This document shows, one piece after another, positions 21,477 through 31,450 of a DNA stretch of 64,000 bases (its first letter is position 1; each line of letters starts with the position of its first letter). Location: the NCBI RefSeq assembly GCF_003797125.1, contig NZ_RKKE01000003.1, positions 372,001 to 436,000 of the forward strand, given 5' to 3'. The position numbers and the translations under genes were made by a program. This DNA comes from Shewanella frigidimarina. GTDB lineage: Bacteria > Pseudomonadota > Gammaproteobacteria > Enterobacterales > Shewanellaceae. The notes below the pieces were generated by a model that was given only the letters and a program-made list of their open reading frames with translations, had not been told where the DNA came from and made no database searches.

Positions 21477-24302
21477 TCAGCTCATTTTATATTGATGACC
21501 GCCCACCTTTTTAGCTTGATACATTAACTGATCTGATTTTTTCAATAATGAAGCAGCGGTATCGGCATCATTAGGAAAAATAGCGATACCAATACTGGCC
21601 GAAATAGAGACATTAATATCATCGATTAATAACGGTTTCTTTAATCCTAATAAGATATTTTCAGCCACTTGACGGGCATTTTCTTTGGCTTCGATATGAT
21701 TTAATAACACCACAAACTCATCGCCACCAAAGCGAGCAACCGTGTCAGATTCTCTTACATGCTTGCCTAATAATAGGGCGATACGCTGTAATAACTTATC
21801 CCCAACATGATGACCATATTGATCATTTATTGCTTTAAAACCATCTAAATCAATAAACAACAGTGCAAATTTTGATTTATCTCGATGATGAGTCAATGTG
21901 GCTTGCGCTAATCTATCGTCAAGTAAACTGCGATTTGGCAATGCGGTTAAATTATCATGATTGGCCATAAATCGAAGATTTTCTTCAGCTTTAAGGCGTT
22001 TTTGAATTTCGACATTTAGGCGCCGATTCGACATTAATATTACAATGGCTATTAGGGTGATAATTAACAAACCAATCACTAATATTTTCAACCACCGTTG
22101 ATAGCGTAATGTGTCACTATTAAGATCTAGCGAGACCCATTTTTGGTACATGTTCTGTTGTTCGGTTTCATCGATAGTCGCAATTACTCTATCAATCAAA
22201 GGCACTAAATTTTTCACGCCTGGGAATAACCCTATGTGGCTGTGCTGCTCGGTTAACTCTGCTAATAAAGACATTTTCAAACTCGGATATTGGCCACCTT
22301 TTAACGTAGTCGCCAATGTTGCAACTTGTTCAACAAACATATCCGCGCTACCGGTGATAACGGCTTCCATACCTTGTTTAGTGTCTGCAACGGGCACTAA
22401 TTTTATACCTGGGTATTGTTGGCGAAGCTGATCGACAATATGGTAACCGTCAACAACAGCCAGACGTTTACCTGTGACCTGTGAAATATTAAAAATGGGA
22501 GGTTGGCTTAGCGACGTGACTATCGCCCAAGGTGATGGCCAATATGCTAAAGAGAATGCTAGTTTGTTTTCGCGCTCAACCGTTTTAGCCATACTGGCCA
22601 CTAAATGAATTTCACCTTTAATTAGGTCATTCATCATGTTACCAAAATCATCGTAAGCCACTGGGATAATAGTTAAATTGAGTTGCTTGACTAGTAAGTT
22701 TTTAATGTCTGCATTCACCCCTAAAAACTCACCATTTTTGCCCTGGAATTCCATAGGGGCCCAATTTTTCAGGTAACCCATTTTAATGGCTCCTAAACTA
22801 CTAACATATTGCTTTTGTTGCGTTGTTAATTTTATTTTATTGGCAGAATTCGCAAAAAAGCGGTCATCTGGATTAATTAACCATTTACGCTCAACCTGAA
22901 CTTGTTCTTCAACAGAAATTAAATTAAATCCAGCTTGAATCCGATCGGCTAAACCACTGTCGTCAATACGGGTTAATACATACATATCTGTCGAAAATTC
23001 GATATCAGTATATTGACGAAATTCTGCCCACAACTTATTAGCCAATAAATAATGAGACGTCATTGCTGCAGATGAAACAAAACCGCTGATTTCATCGTTA
23101 CGTGCGGCTTTAACCATGGCATCTAATGAATCATAAAAGCGTAATTGCGCCTTAGGAAAAGCTTTTTTAATATCACTGATATAAGGCGCGGTAGGATAAA
23201 CGCCAATCCGCATCGCAATGTCTTCAATGTTATTTAATGTTAAGTTTGAGCTAAAAAAACGGCTTTTAACCGAAATAATATGCCACGCTTGTTTCAAACC
23301 AGTGCGCATATCTTGGCTTTCAGGGTAACCAATATGAACATCTGCGACACCACGTTTAACATCATCAATTGTACTGCTCATGTCACCAGCGACAAAATCA
23401 ATATTGATACCGGTTTTTTCAGACCATAAAGTCCACAAATCCACCAACATTCCATGTGGTAATCCATCAGCACCGATATCCGCATAAGGTTCGACACCGT
23501 TTTGCATCGCGATAATCACCCCTGTAGTTTGTCGATGATAACCTAACCACCGCCGCTCTATTTGCTGAATAACTTTTGCAGGTATTAATTTAAAGCCCTG
23601 GTTAATCTTGTTGAGAAGATCCAAATCCCCTTTTACCACCGCAGGGGCTAGGTTGATTTTTTTGATGAGAATACGCGATGAACTGTAAAAGTTGGCGGCT
23701 ATGTCTTGTTCAAGCGCCAAATTGCGCTGGTATCCTTCAATACCGGCAAAAACAAATAGCTCACCTTTTACGGCGGCTTGTAATAATTGTTCACGATTTT
23801 GATAACGCTTAAAACTAAGCTTAGGTTCTAGCGCTAGTAATGTTGCTTCATGGGATGATCCACTGACGATACCGACTTGATAGGGAACCAAATCGCTAAT
23901 TTGTTTTTTACTACTCAGCGACTTATGAATGTATAAATAGGTATTTAAGGAAGTAAATGGTTTTGCAAAATCGAACTTTTTCAACCGTGCTTGGTTTTGA
24001 GACATACCAATATGTATGTCAGCTTTTTTCTGTTCCAGCTGATCAAGTGACTGTTGCCAATGCCGAGACACAAATTGTACCTTAGTATCAGTAATGATGG
24101 ACCACTCGCGCCATAAATCGACCAAAATCCCTGCTGGAGTGCCCTTCTCATCCAAATATTCAAATGGATAAGTATCTTCACCCATCACGATGACTAAGGG
24201 TACATGATCTACTGACAGTTCGGTTTTATCTGAATGTATTGCCTGCGCGGGTAATGATATCCACGCAAATAACATTGCTAATATCCAAGGTATAAATTTC
24301 AA
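21477..24302 (-). CDS. Diguanylate cyclase with three periplasmic solute-binding-like domains
   Basis: The 941-residue protein begins with a signal sequence (to about residue 21, A-Q-A). Three bacterial solute-binding family 3 (amino-acid-receptor-like) modules follow at roughly 33-255, 260-490 and 505-730. The repeats share P-F-E-Y/P-M-E-F and G-x-x-V-D-L-W or G-V-N-A-D segments. One membrane helix (about 740-758) leads into a GGDEF domain. The active-site G-G-D-E-F is at 859-863 and an intact RxxD inhibitory site (R-E-S-D) at 850-853, so the enzyme should make c-di-GMP from two GTP with product feedback. The ligand is unknown. The gene stands alone upstream of aspS. Confidence 0.9.
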   Translation of the reverse strand: MKFIPWILAMLFAWISLPAQAIHSDKTELSVDHVPLVIVMGEDTYPFEYLDEKGTPAGILVDLWREWSIITDTKVQFVSRHWQQSLDQLEQKKADIHIGMSQNQARLKKFDFAKPFTSLNTYLYIHKSLSSKKQISDLVPYQVGIVSGSSHEATLLALEPKLSFKRYQNREQLLQAAVKGELFVFAGIEGYQRNLALEQDIAANFYSSSRILIKKINLAPAVVKGDLDLLNKINQGFKLIPAKVIQQIERRWLGYHRQTTGVIIAMQNGVEPYADIGADGLPHGMLVDLWTLWSEKTGINIDFVAGDMSSTIDDVKRGVADVHIGYPESQDMRTGLKQAWHIISVKSRFFSSNLTLNNIEDIAMRIGVYPTAPYISDIKKAFPKAQLRFYDSLDAMVKAARNDEISGFVSSAAMTSHYLLANKLWAEFRQYTDIEFSTDMYVLTRIDDSGLADRIQAGFNLISVEEQVQVERKWLINPDDRFFANSANKIKLTTQQKQYVSSLGAIKMGYLKNWAPMEFQGKNGEFLGVNADIKNLLVKQLNLTIIPVAYDDFGNMMNDLIKGEIHLVASMAKTVERENKLAFSLAYWPSPWAIVTSLSQPPIFNISQVTGKRLAVVDGYHIVDQLRQQYPGIKLVPVADTKQGMEAVITGSADMFVEQVATLATTLKGGQYPSLKMSLLAELTEQHSHIGLFPGVKNLVPLIDRVIATIDETEQQNMYQKWVSLDLNSDTLRYQRWLKILVIGLLIITLIAIVILMSNRRLNVEIQKRLKAEENLRFMANHDNLTALPNRSLLDDRLAQATLTHHRDKSKFALLFIDLDGFKAINDQYGHHVGDKLLQRIALLLGKHVRESDTVARFGGDEFVVLLNHIEAKENARQVAENILLGLKKPLLIDDINVSISASIGIAIFPNDADTAASLLKKSDQLMYQAKKVGGHQYKMS

Positions 24303-24695
24303 GTTTTTTCCCTAATACTTTCACTTTTTATACTTATTTATTTAATAAGCTTAGTCATTGCCATTTTCAGGTGAATTTACTTACCCCTTAGGCACGATAT
24401 GAATCATGAAGGAGCGTAAAATGCTTGAAAGGCATAGCAAACATCTTTTGTTGCTATTTTGTAACAATGATAAATAATATCATTATTCAGTCTTGAGTCA
24501 TGCTAATTTTATGAATAGAAATTAATAATCTGAAGCTTATGTACATAATACCAGCATTCATGAGCATTCAAAACCAGCCTCATTAACATGATTGTCAACA
24601 AATTGAAAAAAAACTCACAAATTACCAGCTAGATACTTGCTGCAGTTCACCATGATTAGCTAAAATACATTTCTAACTTTTCCACATTACAGCTG
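24303..24695. other. Divergent intergenic region upstream of the cyclase gene and cmoA
   Basis: A 393-base AT-rich gap that must hold promoters for both flanking genes. The only coding-like signal is a possible 18-codon frame at 24421-24477 behind an AAGGAG sequence, reported under findings. No clear -35/-10 pair or operator was recognised. Confidence 0.5.
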
Positions 24696-25427
24696 ATGAA
24701 CTCTCAACAAGATACGATATACGCTCATGTGACCGACCAAATTACAGATTTTCAATTTGATCAACGTGTTGCCGGTGTATTTAATGACATGATCCGTCGC
24801 TCCGTTCCTGGCTACGCACAAATCATCAATACCATTGGTGATTTTGCTAACCGTTTTGTCACACCCCAAAGCAATATATACGATCTTGGCAGTTCATTAG
24901 GCTCAGCTACGTTAAGCATTCGTCGCCAAATTGAAGGGCGCGGATGTCAAATTTATGCGGTAGACAACAGTCAGTCGATGATTGAACGTTGCACTGAAAA
25001 TCTTGCAGCGTATGTCAGCGACATCAAAGTCAATTTATTGTGTGCTGATATCAGAGATATCGACATCAAGAATGCCTCTATGGTGGTGTTAAACTTTACC
25101 CTACAATTTCTACCCACTCATGATCGGGATGCTTTAATTAAACGTATTTACGATGGTATGTTACCGGGTGGAATTTTAGTCATTTCAGAAAAATTATTCT
25201 TTGAAGATAACCATATCCAACAATTACTAGATGAACAGCATTTAGATTTTAAGCGCTCAAATGGGTATAGTGAGCTCGAGATAAGTCAGAAACGCAGTGC
25301 ATTAGAGAACGTTATGCGTCCAGACAGCTTAAATGTACACCAACAACGCTTAACCGAAAACGGCTTTAGTCACTTCTCAGTTTGGTTTCAATGTTTTAAC
25401 TTTGCATCTATGGTAGCGATTAAATGA
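24696..25427 (+). CDS. cmoA: Carboxy-S-adenosyl-L-methionine synthase
   Basis: CmoA makes carboxy-SAM from SAM and prephenate; CmoB then uses it in the synthesis of 5-oxyacetyl-uridine (cmo5U) at the tRNA wobble position 34. The 243-residue product has a Rossmann methyltransferase fold with motif [19 protein letters not shown], and V-L-N-F-T-L-Q-F, all typical of CmoA. The stop overlaps the cmoB start by four bases (ATGA). Confidence 0.95.
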   Translation: MNSQQDTIYAHVTDQITDFQFDQRVAGVFNDMIRRSVPGYAQIINTIGDFANRFVTPQSNIYDLGSSLGSATLSIRRQIEGRGCQIYAVDNSQSMIERCTENLAAYVSDIKVNLLCADIRDIDIKNASMVVLNFTLQFLPTHDRDALIKRIYDGMLPGGILVISEKLFFEDNHIQQLLDEQHLDFKRSNGYSELEISQKRSALENVMRPDSLNVHQQRLTENGFSHFSVWFQCFNFASMVAIK

Positions 25428-26416
25428 TCAATTTTAGCTCTTTTTATAAAGACATTGCTGATTCGAACCTACAACACTGGTTAGAAACTTTACCGGCAAT
25501 TTTAGGTAAATGGCAACGAGATCATAAACACGGTAATTTACCTAAATGGGAAAAAGTGCTCAATAAATTACATTATCCTCAACCGGATAATATCGATTTT
25601 AGTAGCAGTGTAACGATTGGAACAGGAGAACAACTCAGCCCCGGACAAGTTGAAAAACTCACTAATTTACTGGCGGTGTTTCAACCATGGCGTAAAGGTC
25701 CATTTTCCGTTCATGGTATTCAAATTGATACTGAATGGCGCAGTGATTGGAAATGGGATCGAGTCAAAAATTTTATTTCGCCATTAAAAAATCGCACTGT
25801 GTTAGATGTGGGTTGTGGTAGTGGCTACCACATGTGGCGGATGTTAGGTGATGGTGCAACTCGCGTTGTAGGCATTGATCCTTCACCGTTATTTTTATGC
25901 CAATTTGAAGCAATCAAACGAGTGGCCGGCAATCAGCACCCAGTATATTTGTTGCCTCTGGGCATAGAAGAATTACCTCCATTAGATGCCTTTGATACGG
26001 TGTTTTCTATGGGCGTGCTCTACCATCGTCGCTCACCGATAGACCATTTACTACAATTACGCGACCAATTAAGAGTCGGTGGTGAACTGGTACTTGAAAC
26101 ACTGGTGATTGATGGCGATGAAAATGCAGTACTTGTTCCACAAGATAGATATGGCAAAATGAACAACGTTTGGTTTATACCATCTGTTGCTGCCTTAATG
26201 TTATGGTTAAAGAAATGTGAGTTTATTGATATTCGTTGTGTTGACATCGATATCACCTCACTGGCAGAACAACGCAGCACCCACTGGATGAAAAATGAAT
26301 CTCTAGTCGATTATCTCGATCCTAATGATGTGAGTTTAACCGTAGAAGGTTATCCCGCGCCCAAGAGGGCCATCATTATTGCAACAAAGAACCAACCGAA
26401 TCACGATCTAGTATAA
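25424..26416 (+). CDS. cmoB: tRNA U34 carboxymethyltransferase
   Basis: CmoB transfers the carboxymethyl group of carboxy-SAM to 5-hydroxyuridine 34 in tRNA. The 330-residue product has an N-terminal extension, then motif [15 protein letters not shown] and G-I-D-P-S. The conserved [14 protein letters not shown] block is diagnostic. It is translationally coupled to cmoA. The next gene starts only 25 bases downstream with no terminator between, so the following envelope cluster may be cotranscribed. Confidence 0.95.
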   Translation: MINFSSFYKDIADSNLQHWLETLPAILGKWQRDHKHGNLPKWEKVLNKLHYPQPDNIDFSSSVTIGTGEQLSPGQVEKLTNLLAVFQPWRKGPFSVHGIQIDTEWRSDWKWDRVKNFISPLKNRTVLDVGCGSGYHMWRMLGDGATRVVGIDPSPLFLCQFEAIKRVAGNQHPVYLLPLGIEELPPLDAFDTVFSMGVLYHRRSPIDHLLQLRDQLRVGGELVLETLVIDGDENAVLVPQDRYGKMNNVWFIPSVAALMLWLKKCEFIDIRCVDIDITSLAEQRSTHWMKNESLVDYLDPNDVSLTVEGYPAPKRAIIIATKNQPNHDLV

Positions 26417-26441
26417 ATATTACTATTCAACAGGAATTGAC

Positions 26442-27212
26442 ATGTTAAAGCAGGTAATTGCTCTATCCGTTGCAGCGGCCCTAATATCGGGTTGTACAAC
26501 CATCCAAAAACCAATAACACCTCCGCTGACAAATGCTGACTTGAATAGCAGTTTGCAAGTTTCGCAAACCGTCATTATTGATGCAATTAATTCACAGAAT
26601 AGTCAGCAAGCAAGCGACATAAGCGCTCTTTCTGAGGAAATGCGTAAGTTGAAGACTCAGATAAGCACCGCGATGAGTCAAAAACCAAAAACCATCATTG
26701 TTCAACCACCAATGCCAAAACCAGTCTCGGTTCCACAACAATGTCCGGAAGCTATGATTGGCGAGAAGTTTTTACTTGGTGAAGTCGAGAGTGTATTTGT
26801 TGATGAAGTCAAAGCCAAGTTTGCGACTCGCATCGATACTGGTGCTGAGTCATCATCTTTAGATGCGCGCAATATCGTATTGTTTGAACGAGAAGGCGAA
26901 CAATGGGTTCGCTATGACGTGATGACTAATGGAATAGACCAACCCGTCAATACATTTGAATCTAAAGTTGAGCGCTTTGTCCGTATAAAACAAGATGCTG
27001 ATACAGGTGATGATCGCCGCCCAGTTATCCACGCCCATTTAAAAATAGGTAAATATGCAGCCGAAACGGATTTAAACCTTACGGATCGAAGCCACCTAGA
27101 TTATCCTTTGTTACTAGGTCGTAAGTTTATGAAAGATATTGCCATTGTTGATGTAGGCCAAATCTACGTTCATGGTAAAGCCAAAAACCAAATTACCACG
27201 TTAATTAAGTAG
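26442..27212 (+). CDS. Retropepsin-like putative zinc protease lipoprotein (PF05618 family)
   Basis: The 256-residue product has a lipoprotein signal with lipobox I-S-G-C (Cys18), a helical and low-complexity linker (about 40-105) and a C-terminal domain of the type called ATP-dependent zinc protease or RimB-like, with a retropepsin-like D-T-G at 132-134 (followed by A-E-S-S). The L-L-G-R-K-F-M-K-D and V-D-V-G segments are also typical. Related proteins occur beside RimK-like ATP-grasp ligases. It is nine bases upstream of the next gene. Proteolytic activity is inferred from the motif, not shown. Confidence 0.82.
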   Translation: MLKQVIALSVAAALISGCTTIQKPITPPLTNADLNSSLQVSQTVIIDAINSQNSQQASDISALSEEMRKLKTQISTAMSQKPKTIIVQPPMPKPVSVPQQCPEAMIGEKFLLGEVESVFVDEVKAKFATRIDTGAESSSLDARNIVLFEREGEQWVRYDVMTNGIDQPVNTFESKVERFVRIKQDADTGDDRRPVIHAHLKIGKYAAETDLNLTDRSHLDYPLLLGRKFMKDIAIVDVGQIYVHGKAKNQITTLIK

Positions 27213-27220
27213 GATCCGTA

Positions 27221-28729
27221 ATGCATTCTCGTAAACCGTTTTACATATTCGTTGCGTTGCTATTTATCATTGGTATTAGCACCAGCATATATCGTGGTGT
27301 TGAACACAATGTGCCTTTTTTACCTGGTGAACAGGTACAAAGCTGGGCTGTGGATGCCAAAATCAGTTTTAATGGAACGAATCAACCTGCTGAGGTCAAT
27401 TTCTCATTACCGAACGATCCTGCATTTGACATCTTAGTTGAAAATGCATCATCACCAGGTTATGGCTTAAATATTTCAGCTGATGCCCATAATCGTCGCG
27501 CAGTATGGTCAATACGTGATGCTTCTGGCTCACAAGCATTATATTACCGAGTGACTTTAGTACCGACAGGCAAGCTTAATATTGAAGCTGTCGAAGAACC
27601 TGCCACGCCAGAATTATATTCATGGCCTGCAACAGAAAAATCAGCAGCAGAGCAAGTCATTGAAGAAGTATGGGCTCGCAGTGCGACTAATTTATCGTTT
27701 GCTCAACAATTGATGAATTTGATTAACGATAACGATCAAAGCCAGAATATGGCGTTGTTATTATCTGCTAATACTTCAACCAATTTGTTTGTACGCATGC
27801 TGCATTCAAAAGGTGTCCCTGCACGTATCGTTAATGGTTTGCAACTTGAAGATCAGCGACGTCGTCAACAGCTTACATCATATGTGCAAGTTTATAACGA
27901 TGGAGCATGGGAGCTTTTTGACGTCCCAAACAACAAAAAAGGCCGTGATAATACCCTAGTGCTATGGGAATATACTGGTCACTCTGTGCTAGATGTCATG
28001 GGAGGAAATAATTCATTAGTTAATTTCTCAATGCTACAAGATACTCGTTCAGCATTAGCAACATCTATCGACATGATGATGAATGACGATGCATGGGATT
28101 TCTCCCTATATCAGTTACCACTTGAAGAACAAAGCACCTTTAAAGGCATTCTATTAATCCCAATCGGCGTATTAGTCGTGGTGTTTTTACGTGTCATTGT
28201 TGGCATCAAAACATCAGGTACCTTTATGCCTGTTTTGATTGCGCTAGCGTTCATCCAAACTACCCTATTAACTGGCTTAATCGGTTTCTTATTGATTGTT
28301 GCCTTTGGTTTAATGATCCGCTCCTATCTGTCCACACTCAACTTACTGCTCATATCCCGAATATCGGCGGTCATTATAGTGGTGATTTTTATTATCGGCT
28401 TGTTTACCTTAATTTCATTCAAGTTAGGTTTAAGTGAAGGATTAACCATTACCTTCTTCCCGATGATCATTCTTGCCTGGACTATTGAACGTATGTCTAT
28501 TCTGTGGGAAGAAGAAGGTCCTAAAAAAGTCTTTGTATCGGGTGGCGGTAGCTTATTTGTGGCGACATTGGCGTACTTAGCTATGGACAACCAATTAGTT
28601 CAACATTGGGTATTCAACTTCTTAGGCATTCATTTAGTGATTTTAGCCTTGGTATTAGTGATGGGACAGTACACTGGTTACCGTTTAACTGAGCTAAAAC
28701 GCTTTAAACCATTAGTTGGAGAGCAATAA
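27221..28729 (+). CDS. Inactive transglutaminase-like protein with seven membrane helices
   Basis: The 502-residue product has one N-terminal helix (about 7-25), a periplasmic domain of about 280 residues with a transglutaminase-like core (A-T-N-L-S-F-A-Q-Q and the V-P-A-R-I-V-N-G-L segment) lacking a convincing catalytic Cys, and a C-terminal block of six to seven helices (about 305-490). This is the architecture of the Transglut_i_TM/7TM_transglut families predicted by comparative genomics to work with ATP-grasp ligases and zinc-protease-like proteins. It overlaps the next gene by one base. Substrate and role are unknown. Confidence 0.8.
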   Translation: MHSRKPFYIFVALLFIIGISTSIYRGVEHNVPFLPGEQVQSWAVDAKISFNGTNQPAEVNFSLPNDPAFDILVENASSPGYGLNISADAHNRRAVWSIRDASGSQALYYRVTLVPTGKLNIEAVEEPATPELYSWPATEKSAAEQVIEEVWARSATNLSFAQQLMNLINDNDQSQNMALLLSANTSTNLFVRMLHSKGVPARIVNGLQLEDQRRRQQLTSYVQVYNDGAWELFDVPNNKKGRDNTLVLWEYTGHSVLDVMGGNNSLVNFSMLQDTRSALATSIDMMMNDDAWDFSLYQLPLEEQSTFKGILLIPIGVLVVVFLRVIVGIKTSGTFMPVLIALAFIQTTLLTGLIGFLLIVAFGLMIRSYLSTLNLLLISRISAVIIVVIFIIGLFTLISFKLGLSEGLTITFFPMIILAWTIERMSILWEEEGPKKVFVSGGGSLFVATLAYLAMDNQLVQHWVFNFLGIHLVILALVLVMGQYTGYRLTELKRFKPLVGEQ

Positions 28730-29685
28730 TGAAGTACGCCTGGCCCTGGGAATTGAGCCGTAGCGGTGTACTCAACATGAACAGGCGCAATATTAGCTAT
28801 ATTGGTCGTTATAATCAGCGTAAGTTTTATAAACGCGTTGATGACAAACTAATTACTAAGCAACTTGCGCTTGCTAATGGCATTGCGGTTCCCGATTTAA
28901 TTGGGGTTGTTCATGAACAACATAAAATCCAAGAAATTCCAGCTATGGTTCTTGACCGTAGCGGTTTTGTCATAAAACCGGCAAAAGGTTCTGGCGGTAA
29001 AGGCATTATGGTAATCACCAGAGTGAGCAATGGCTGTTATTACAAGCCCAATGGCCACGAAGTGACTCATAGTGAAATTTATCGTCATGTATCTAACATT
29101 TTAAGTGGTTTATTCTCACTCGGCGGTAAGCCTGATGTCGCGATTGTTGAAGGACTAATTGAATTTGATCCAGTTTTTGAAGGCTTAAGTTATGAAGGTG
29201 TCCCTGACATCCGCTTAATTGTGTTTAAAGGCTTTCCTGTCATGGGAATGTTACGTTTATCAACTGCTGCATCTGATGGTAAAGCAAATTTACACCAAGG
29301 CGCTGTAGGTGTGGGTTTGGATATCGCTACCGGAAGCAGTTTGCATGCTGTGCAATTTGATTTACCCGTTGATAAGCATCCTGATACTCATTTTCCACTG
29401 TCGAACATCAAAGTTCCTCATTGGGAAACCTTACTCCACACAGCATCGAGTGCCTACGAAATGTGCGAGTTAGGGTATTTAGGTACTGACATGGTGTTAG
29501 ATAAAAACAAAGGCCCACTGCTACTTGAATTGAATGCACGACCAGGTCTAACAATTCAAATTGCCAACGGTAGAGGGATTTTACCTCGACTTAAGCATGT
29601 CGAAGCGATGAAAAGCTCAACAATGTCAGTTGAGGAACGCGTGGCTTATGCTAAAAAGCATTTTTGTAGCAACCCTATTTTTTAA
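28729..29685 (+). CDS. ATP-grasp alpha-L-glutamate ligase-like protein (TIGR02291 type)
   Basis: The 318-residue cytoplasmic protein has an ATP-grasp fold: V-I-K-P-A-K-G-S-G-G-K-G (nucleotide loop, about 82-93), the acidic metal-binding pair late in the domain and L-E-L-N-A-R-P-G-L, the typical Mg2+-binding segment. Length and sequence style match the RimK-related glutamate ligase-like group, which forms amide bonds between an amino acid and a carboxylate with ATP. The acceptor is unknown. Its 3' end overlaps the next coding sequence by 38 bases. Confidence 0.82.
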   Translation: MKYAWPWELSRSGVLNMNRRNISYIGRYNQRKFYKRVDDKLITKQLALANGIAVPDLIGVVHEQHKIQEIPAMVLDRSGFVIKPAKGSGGKGIMVITRVSNGCYYKPNGHEVTHSEIYRHVSNILSGLFSLGGKPDVAIVEGLIEFDPVFEGLSYEGVPDIRLIVFKGFPVMGMLRLSTAASDGKANLHQGAVGVGLDIATGSSLHAVQFDLPVDKHPDTHFPLSNIKVPHWETLLHTASSAYEMCELGYLGTDMVLDKNKGPLLLELNARPGLTIQIANGRGILPRLKHVEAMKSSTMSVEERVAYAKKHFCSNPIF

Positions 29686-31450
29686 TATTTTGGCCACAGC
29701 AAGCGCTGTGGCTAATCCCTTAGCACTGTTCGTCGAACAGTGCTTACAATATCAACCTGATTTAGGACAAGACAAGCTTGTTTCTTTTCAGTCTGTTGAA
29801 CAACAAGCTGTTGAATTTGAAAAACGCACACTTGCGTTAAATAATATCAACGACAGAATTCAATATTACCGCCCTTTCGCCAACGACAGCCTAAATAGAC
29901 AAGGCTTATTATGGTGTCAATTACACCTTGCCGATGAACTTTATGCGCTAGCTACAGCAACCAATACCCAACGCTTAATTGATCAGTTGCTACAGCTTCG
30001 ACCACCTTATGATCAATTAGGACAACGCTTAGTCGCCATAAGAGAATCGCAGTGGGAGTTAATCCAAAAGTCAAAACTGCACAGCGCCCAGGCAAGCAAT
30101 AATCAAGCATTATCACAGCAGCAATTTACCATGCAGTTTAATCAGCCGGACTGTGCATTAACTAATGAACTGAATGCGGATAGCAACAATACCAATATTG
30201 AAATTCGTATTGCCAAATATTTACTTAAACAGCCCAATGAACATTGTAGAAAACAGGCTTGGCTTGCCTATCAAATTCGAGCGAAAGACAAACAAGCTTC
30301 AGCGCTTGCATTAATCCATCAATTACAACAACAGCATGCTATTGCTCAAGACTATGATAATAGCGCACAGGCACAACTCTCATTACATGACCTAACGCCA
30401 CAGTTGTTAACGCAATTCTTAGCAAGCCAAACAATTAACCTTGATATTGCGCCATGGAATATCGCCAATGCTCTTAGCCGAGTCAGTAATTCATCGACCA
30501 TAAAGCCGATTGCTACGGATGCATTTTTACAGAAAATCTTCGAAAGCCTAAAAGCTTTAGATCTCAAGTTTGAATTCATCACAGTAGGTGATGCTAGAGT
30601 TGATCATTCTAAAATAGACAAAACGACGTCGCCTAGTGATAGTCAACAAAACAGCCTTAGTGATACGCAACTCATCCGCGTTTGGCACCAACAGCGATTA
30701 ATGGGAGAAATTTTTACATATACACAAGATGAACAACACGATCCTTTAAACGTAGATAGTCAATTGATAAAACAAACTGTTATAGGTCATCAATTCGGTC
30801 AATATTCGCTAAACTTTCCATCACAATTAACCCACGTAAAACAACAACAAAAATTAATTAACGCATTAAGTCGAGCAATAGTATCCTTGGCGCAAGGTCG
30901 TCAGTTTTATTTCCTCACCAATAGAGCACAAAACACTGAGGCCCATGCGATTGCCACGCAATGGCTCGCATACTACCTTGAGCAGCAGCTAAACCTACCA
31001 AAATTGTCTAAACGTCATCGATTAGTGGCGCAATATCAACAACAATTATGGGTATTTAGAGCAAAGGTTTCGCTAGCTTTTTATCAATATAAAGGTGATT
31101 TCAAAGGTGCGCAGCAGGAGGTTTGGTTAAGCCATAATCAATCTCTGTCTACAGCTTTTGAACAAAGCTTTGGCTTACCATGGCCAAACGCAACGGATGC
31201 AATATTTAGTTATCAAGCTATTGCTAATCAAGGTATTAATCATTATCTTCCTTTATGGCAAACGGCATTGGCTCAATTAATCATTGCAAAGACACCAGCC
31301 CAAATATCGCCTAATGAGATATTTGATTTATTGGTTGTAAACGAAACACATTTAACCTTAAACGATCAACTTGAGCGGCTTATTGGCCTACCAATTGACC
31401 CACATTCACTTATCAGGAGATTTAAACATGCTGGAACTACGCAAGAGTAA
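29648..31450 (+). CDS. Secreted protein resembling a degenerate M3 metallopeptidase
   Basis: The start is placed at the ATG at 29648, giving a signal peptide M-L-K-S-I-F..A-S-A-V-A-N and 600 residues; an upstream TTG at 29630 would spoil it. By eye the order of segments follows M3 oligopeptidases: a helical N-terminal part, a block at 219-258 like the M3 region before the catalytic domain, I-A-P-W-N-I (267-272) in place of the usual P-W-D-I/V, a R-V-W-H..L-M-G-E-I-F strand (344-356), and C-terminal helices. Where HEFGH should sit, residues 405-409 read N-A-L-S-R, so zinc binding and catalysis are lost. The family link is my inference and needs a profile search; otherwise it is an unrecognised periplasmic protein. 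Nested between an ATP-grasp ligase and a DUF3541-like gene. Confidence 0.6.
   Translation: MLKSIFVATLFFNILATASAVANPLALFVEQCLQYQPDLGQDKLVSFQSVEQQAVEFEKRTLALNNINDRIQYYRPFANDSLNRQGLLWCQLHLADELYALATATNTQRLIDQLLQLRPPYDQLGQRLVAIRESQWELIQKSKLHSAQASNNQALSQQQFTMQFNQPDCALTNELNADSNNTNIEIRIAKYLLKQPNEHCRKQAWLAYQIRAKDKQASALALIHQLQQQHAIAQDYDNSAQAQLSLHDLTPQLLTQFLASQTINLDIAPWNIANALSRVSNSSTIKPIATDAFLQKIFESLKALDLKFEFITVGDARVDHSKIDKTTSPSDSQQNSLSDTQLIRVWHQQRLMGEIFTYTQDEQHDPLNVDSQLIKQTVIGHQFGQYSLNFPSQLTHVKQQQKLINALSRAIVSLAQGRQFYFLTNRAQNTEAHAIATQWLAYYLEQQLNLPKLSKRHRLVAQYQQQLWVFRAKVSLAFYQYKGDFKGAQQEVWLSHNQSLSTAFEQSFGLPWPNATDAIFSYQAIANQGINHYLPLWQTALAQLIIAKTPAQISPNEIFDLLVVNETHLTLNDQLERLIGLPIDPHSLIRRFKHAGTTQE

Noticed and set aside
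21305-21514. 69-codon plus-strand frame between aspS and the cyclase gene
   Set aside because: It has a TTG start without ribosome site, overlaps the aspS start and the cyclase 3' end, and covers the region expected to hold the aspS promoter.
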